Assembly (NCBI GenBank): GCA_003567075.1 | Contig: PXAU01000092.1 | Span: 1 to 16,443, forward strand | Source: Trueperaceae bacterium | GTDB taxonomy: Bacteria; Deinococcota; Deinococci; Deinococcales; Trueperaceae | DNA length: 16,443 nt | Direction: 5' to 3' | Shown here: piece by piece, positions 13,814 to 16,443 of the stretch | How positions within the stretch are numbered: position 1 is the first letter of the stretch | How the letters are laid out: every line of letters begins with the position of its first letter | Program-made: the position numbers and the translations under genes | Notes under the pieces: model-generated | The model's database searches: none | The model's input: only the letters and a program-made list of their open reading frames with translations | What the model was told of the DNA's origin: nothing

Positions 13814-14844
13814 CGGGTACCGCCGTGGACGGCCGCGTGGAAGCGGCGCCGGAGACCCTGGATGCCGTCCCTGGCGGCGCGGTGCGGATGCACGCGGTTG
13901 GTGAGCAGGAGCGACGCCACACCGGCCTCGGGGTCGATCCACAGCGACGTCCCCGTGAAGCCCGTGTGACCGAAGCCGCGTGCCGTGTCGCCCGCGAACA
14001 CGCCGGCGGACGGTAGCAACCAGCCGAAGCCGCGGACGCTGCCGTCCTCACCGCGGGCCGACGGCGTGACCGCCCGCCGTAGCAGCTCGGGCGACGCCAA
14101 CACCGGGTCGGCGCGCAGCCAAGCGGCGGCGTAGCCTGCCAGCGCGGCGGCGTCACCGAACAGCCCGGCGTGGCCAGCGATTCCGTCCCAGACGACGGCG
14201 TTCTCGTCATGCACCTCGCCGGCGAGCAGGCGACCGCGCCAACCGCAGACTTCGCTGGCGGCGACGTCGTCTGCCAAGGGACCGAAGCGGAGCCCATCGA
14301 GGCGAAGCGGCGCATACACGAGCGCTCGGGCGGCGTCGTCGAGGCGGCGCCCACTGACGCGCTCGACCAGCGCACCGAGCAGCATGAAACCCAGGTCGCT
14401 GTAACGCACCCGGCCCACGGACGAGAGCGGCGCCTGCAGCACGGCAGCCAGCGCGGTGCGGCGGTCGCCGACGCGGGCGAAGAGCGGCTGCCAGGCCGGC
14501 AGCCCCGCAGTGTGCGTGAGCAGCGCCTCCACCTTCGTGTCGGCCAGGCTGGGCGTCTGGAACCAGCCGGCGTTGGCGAACCGTTCAGCCAGGCGCTCGT
14601 CGAGCGCCAACGCGCCGTCGCTCACCAGCCGCAGCAGGCACGGCAGGGTGGCAACGACCTTCGTCAACGAGGCGAGATCGAAGCGGGTGCTCGGGCGAAC
14701 CGGCGCCCCGCCCTCGCGCGTGACGCCCGCGGCGTGGGTGTCGAAACGACCGTCGGGGTCCACCGCAGCGCCCACCAACCCCGGCACGGCGCCCGCCTCG
14801 ACGGCGCCGTCGAGCACGGCACGAGCAGCGTCTGAGAGCCGCAT
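13810..14844 (-). CDS. Beta-lactamase-fold serine hydrolase, probable MurNAc-L-Ala amidase (AmiE/YbbE-like)
   Basis: A 344-residue serine hydrolase of the class C beta-lactamase/DD-peptidase superfamily. The catalytic tetrad SLTK (Ser59, Lys62), the YSD triad (Tyr148-Asp150, in place of YxN) and HTG (293-295, in place of KTG) are present, along with 'LLTHTAGLP' (108-116). The segment 'GEVHDENAVVWDGIAGHAGLF' is split between 209-218 and 221-229; with 'LTNRVHP' it recalls Bacillus subtilis AmiE (YbbE), an exo-acting N-acetylmuramoyl-L-alanine amidase encoded with murQ. The position directly before anmK and murQ supports removal of peptides from (anhydro)MurNAc. No signal peptide is seen (N-terminus 'MRLSDAARAVLDG'), so it is predicted cytoplasmic. 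Esterase or D-aminopeptidase activity remains possible. It is the first gene of a three-gene operon with its own promoter. Confidence 0.85.
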   Translation of the reverse strand: MRLSDAARAVLDGAVEAGAVPGLVGAAVDPDGRFDTHAAGVTREGGAPVRPSTRFDLASLTKVVATLPCLLRLVSDGALALDERLAERFANAGWFQTPSLADTKVEALLTHTAGLPAWQPLFARVGDRRTALAAVLQAPLSSVGRVRYSDLGFMLLGALVERVSGRRLDDAARALVYAPLRLDGLRFGPLADDVAASEVCGWRGRLLAGEVHDENAVVWDGIAGHAGLFGDAAALAGYAAAWLRADPVLASPELLRRAVTPSARGEDGSVRGFGWLLPSAGVFAGDTARGFGHTGFTGTSLWIDPEAGVASLLLTNRVHPHRAARDGIQGLRRRFHAAVHGGTR

Positions 14845-14850
14845 GCGCGC

Positions 14851-14879
14851 AAGGTATCACGATTGACCGAGGTGGTCTA
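14851..14879 (-). promoter_or_regulatory. Promoter of the amidase-anmK-murQ operon (leaderless)
   Basis: On the minus strand, -35 TAGACC (14874-14879), a 17-base spacer and -10 TACCTT (14851-14856), extended by TGA directly upstream (14857-14859). The -10 ends six bases before ATG 14844, so the transcript should start at or beside the start codon. No Shine-Dalgarno site precedes that ATG. Confidence 0.6.
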
Positions 14880-14892
14880 GGAGTGGTACGTT
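14863..14892 (+). promoter_or_regulatory. Promoter of the ABC substrate-binding protein gene
   Basis: TTGACC (14863-14868), an 18-base spacer and TACGTT (14887-14892) with a TGG extension (14884-14886). The predicted start is near A14899, giving a leader of about 70 bases that ends with GAGGGAGG (14957-14964) before ATG 14970. It interleaves with the promoter of the opposite-strand operon. Confidence 0.6.
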
Positions 14893-14969
14893 CGGCGCAT
14901 CGCGACTCGCCCCGCGGCCGGGCTGATCCGAGGCTCCGGCTCGCGCGGCCATCAGCGAGGGAGGCACCC

Positions 14970-16443
14970 ATGAAGCGCATCGCCCTGCTCGCCATGGCGT
15001 TGTTCGGTCTGGTCTGGGCCCAGTCCGGCACGCTCGAACTGGCGGTCGATCAATCGCCCGTCGGGCTCGACCCGCACAAGGTCACGGCCTTCGCCAGCTT
15101 CGCCGTCATCGGGCAGGTCTACGACGGCTTGCTCGAGATCAACGCGGACCTGCAGCTCGAGCCGGCGCTCGCGTCGGCGTACGAGATCAGCGACGACGGC
15201 CTCGTCTACACCTTCACGCTGCGCGAGGGCGTGGTGTTCCACAACGGCCGCCCCTTCGGCGCCGACGACGTGGTCTACTCGCTCGAGCGCATCCTCGACC
15301 CGGAGACCGGTTCGCCGCAGGCCAGCCGCTTCGACCAGGTGGTCTCGGCCGAGGCCGTCGACGAGCGCACCGTGGTCTTCACGCTGCGCGAGCCCTTCGC
15401 CCCCTTCCTGGCGAACATGCCGAACCTGTACGTGGTCCCGCGCGAGGTCGTCGAGGAGCACGGCGACCTGCAGCAAGTCGCGGTCGGCACGGGTCCGTTC
15501 CGGCTGGTCGAGGTGGTCCCCGACACGTACCTCCGGCTCGAGGCCAACGAAGCCTACTACCGGCCCGATCAGCCGGGCGTGGCGGCCTTGCGCTACAACG
15601 TCGTGCCCGAGGGCTCGACGCGCGCCGCTGGGCTCCGCACCGGCACGTACCATCTCCTGCCCGACGTCGACCCGACCACCGCCGTCACGCTCCGCGCCGC
15701 AGCCTCGGTGACGGTGCTGGAGGTGCCGGGCCTGTCGTACACGCTGCTCGGGATGAACACCACGCGCGCGCCCTTCGACGACCCGCTCGTGCGCCGCGCC
15801 ATCAACCTGGCGCTCGATCGCGAGGAGCTCGTCGACGCCGTCTTCCTCGGCAACGCCGTCCCGGCGGGCCCGCTCTCGGACGCGCTGGCAGACTGGGCGC
15901 TGCCGACCGACGAGTTCCCCTGCTACGTGCACGATCCAGAGGCCGCGCAGGCCCTCTTGGCCGAGGCCGGGCACGAGGACGGCATCGCCTTCACCATCCT
16001 GACCTTCGGCACCCGCCGCGACGTGGCTGACACCGCGCAGGTGGTGCAGGCCCAGCTCGAGCGCGCCGGCATGCAGGTCGAAGTGAACGTGGCCGAGTTC
16101 GGCACGTTCGTGCAGGATTGGCAGAACTCGAACTTCGACGCCTTCGTCAGCCTCAACGCCGGCAGCATCGACCCGGACGGGTACATGCACCGCACCTTCA
16201 TCAGCGGCGGTTCGACCAACGTCTTCCTGTACAGCGACCCGGCTGTCGACGAGCTGCTCGCCCGCGGCCGCACGACGGCCGCGATGAGCGAGCGCCAGGC
16301 GATCTACGAGGAGTTGCAGCGCCTGCTGGCCTGCGAAGGCCCGATCGCCCACCTCAACCACGGCACGCTCTTCAGCGCCCACCGTGACGAGGTGTCGGGC
16401 TTCCAGCAGATCGCCACCGGCAGCCTGCGCTACCTGCGCTACG
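14970..16443 (+). CDS. ABC transporter substrate-binding protein, family 5 (dipeptide/oligopeptide type), 3' end outside window
   Basis: 491 complete codons are visible before the window edge. The protein captures a solute outside the membrane and delivers it to an ABC importer; family 5 mostly binds peptides, nickel chelates or oligosaccharides. The signal peptide 'MKRIALLAMALFGLVWA' precedes QSG with no lipobox Cys, so it is a secreted/periplasmic rather than a lipid-anchored form. The family signature follows: 'GLDPHK', 'VYDGLLEIN', 'LASAYEISDDGLVYTFTLRE', 'HNGRPFGADDVVYSLERI', and later 'VGTGPFRLVE' and 'DPLVRRAINLALDREELV'. Two Cys residues (318 and 455) could form a disulfide. ATG 14970 has GAGGGAGG five bases upstream. 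Permease and ATPase genes would be expected downstream but lie outside. Its divergent pairing with the murein-recycling operon makes muropeptide uptake a reasonable guess. Confidence 0.92.
   Translation, partial: MKRIALLAMALFGLVWAQSGTLELAVDQSPVGLDPHKVTAFASFAVIGQVYDGLLEINADLQLEPALASAYEISDDGLVYTFTLREGVVFHNGRPFGADDVVYSLERILDPETGSPQASRFDQVVSAEAVDERTVVFTLREPFAPFLANMPNLYVVPREVVEEHGDLQQVAVGTGPFRLVEVVPDTYLRLEANEAYYRPDQPGVAALRYNVVPEGSTRAAGLRTGTYHLLPDVDPTTAVTLRAAASVTVLEVPGLSYTLLGMNTTRAPFDDPLVRRAINLALDREELVDAVFLGNAVPAGPLSDALADWALPTDEFPCYVHDPEAAQALLAEAGHEDGIAFTILTFGTRRDVADTAQVVQAQLERAGMQVEVNVAEFGTFVQDWQNSNFDAFVSLNAGSIDPDGYMHRTFISGGSTNVFLYSDPAVDELLARGRTTAAMSERQAIYEELQRLLACEGPIAHLNHGTLFSAHRDEVSGFQQIATGSLRYLRY

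Noticed and set aside
14952..16382. Long minus-strand open frame opposite the ABC binding protein
   Set aside because: It is the mirror of a strongly recognisable family-5 binding protein. Its translation is low-complexity Val/Glu/Arg/His-rich with no motif, as expected from GC-rich antisense frames.
1..16443. Mobile elements, CRISPR repeats, tRNA genes, riboswitches, toxin-antitoxin pairs
   Set aside because: I saw no inverted-repeat-bounded transposase, no spaced direct repeats, no tRNA cloverleaf and no small paired genes. No T-box or SAM-like leader could be made out before the cysteine genes.

Overview
The window is GC-rich bacterial chromosome with almost no non-coding space. The longest gap is about 210 bases, between two divergent genes, so no stretch over 300 bases lacks a gene. 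It holds twelve CDSs, ten of them complete, and no rRNA, tRNA, IS element, CRISPR array or obvious prophage. Several features fit a Deinococcota-type organism, possibly a Truepera relative. These are the exported substrate-binding protein without a lipobox Cys, apparently leaderless genes with a TAnnnT box 5-7 nt before the start codon, and the mix of gene families. This taxonomic placement is an inference and has not been checked against any database.

Layout. (1) Bases 1-279 are the 3' end of a gene whose product ends in a secreted beta-sandwich (PPC-like) domain. (2) Bases 317-3240, minus strand, read in order a P1-family (DmpA-type) N-terminal-nucleophile aminopeptidase, serine O-acetyltransferase and cysteine synthase CysM. 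The last two overlap by ATGA and form a two-step serine-to-cysteine unit. (3) Bases 3454-6186, plus strand, encode a P2-type cation-transporting ATPase. (4) Bases 6243-8373, plus strand, encode a small exported protein of unknown function followed by long-form glucose-6-phosphate isomerase. (5) Bases 8395-9588, minus strand, encode an Fsr-like MFS exporter. (6) Bases 9700-11624, plus strand, encode a YegS/DgkB-type lipid kinase overlapping an extended SDR (epimerase/dehydratase family) by GTGA. (7) Bases 11688-14844, minus strand, form a three-gene cell-wall sugar recycling operon: a beta-lactamase-fold serine hydrolase resembling AmiE, then AnmK (anhydroMurNAc kinase), then MurQ (MurNAc-6-P etherase). 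Each gene overlaps the next by GTGA. (8) From base 14970 to the right edge, plus strand, is a family-5 (dipeptide/oligopeptide-type) ABC substrate-binding protein, cut by the window end.

Regions 7 and 8 are the most interesting. The operon suggests the route peptide-linked (anhydro)MurNAc -> (anhydro)MurNAc + peptide -> MurNAc-6-P -> GlcNAc-6-P + D-lactate. The amidase-like enzyme has no visible signal peptide, so cleavage probably occurs in the cytoplasm. The divergent binding protein starts from a promoter interleaved with the operon promoter, which makes it a candidate muropeptide importer component. Four same-strand gene pairs in the window use a 4-base NTGA stop/start overlap, which helped fix several start codons, including three GTG starts.
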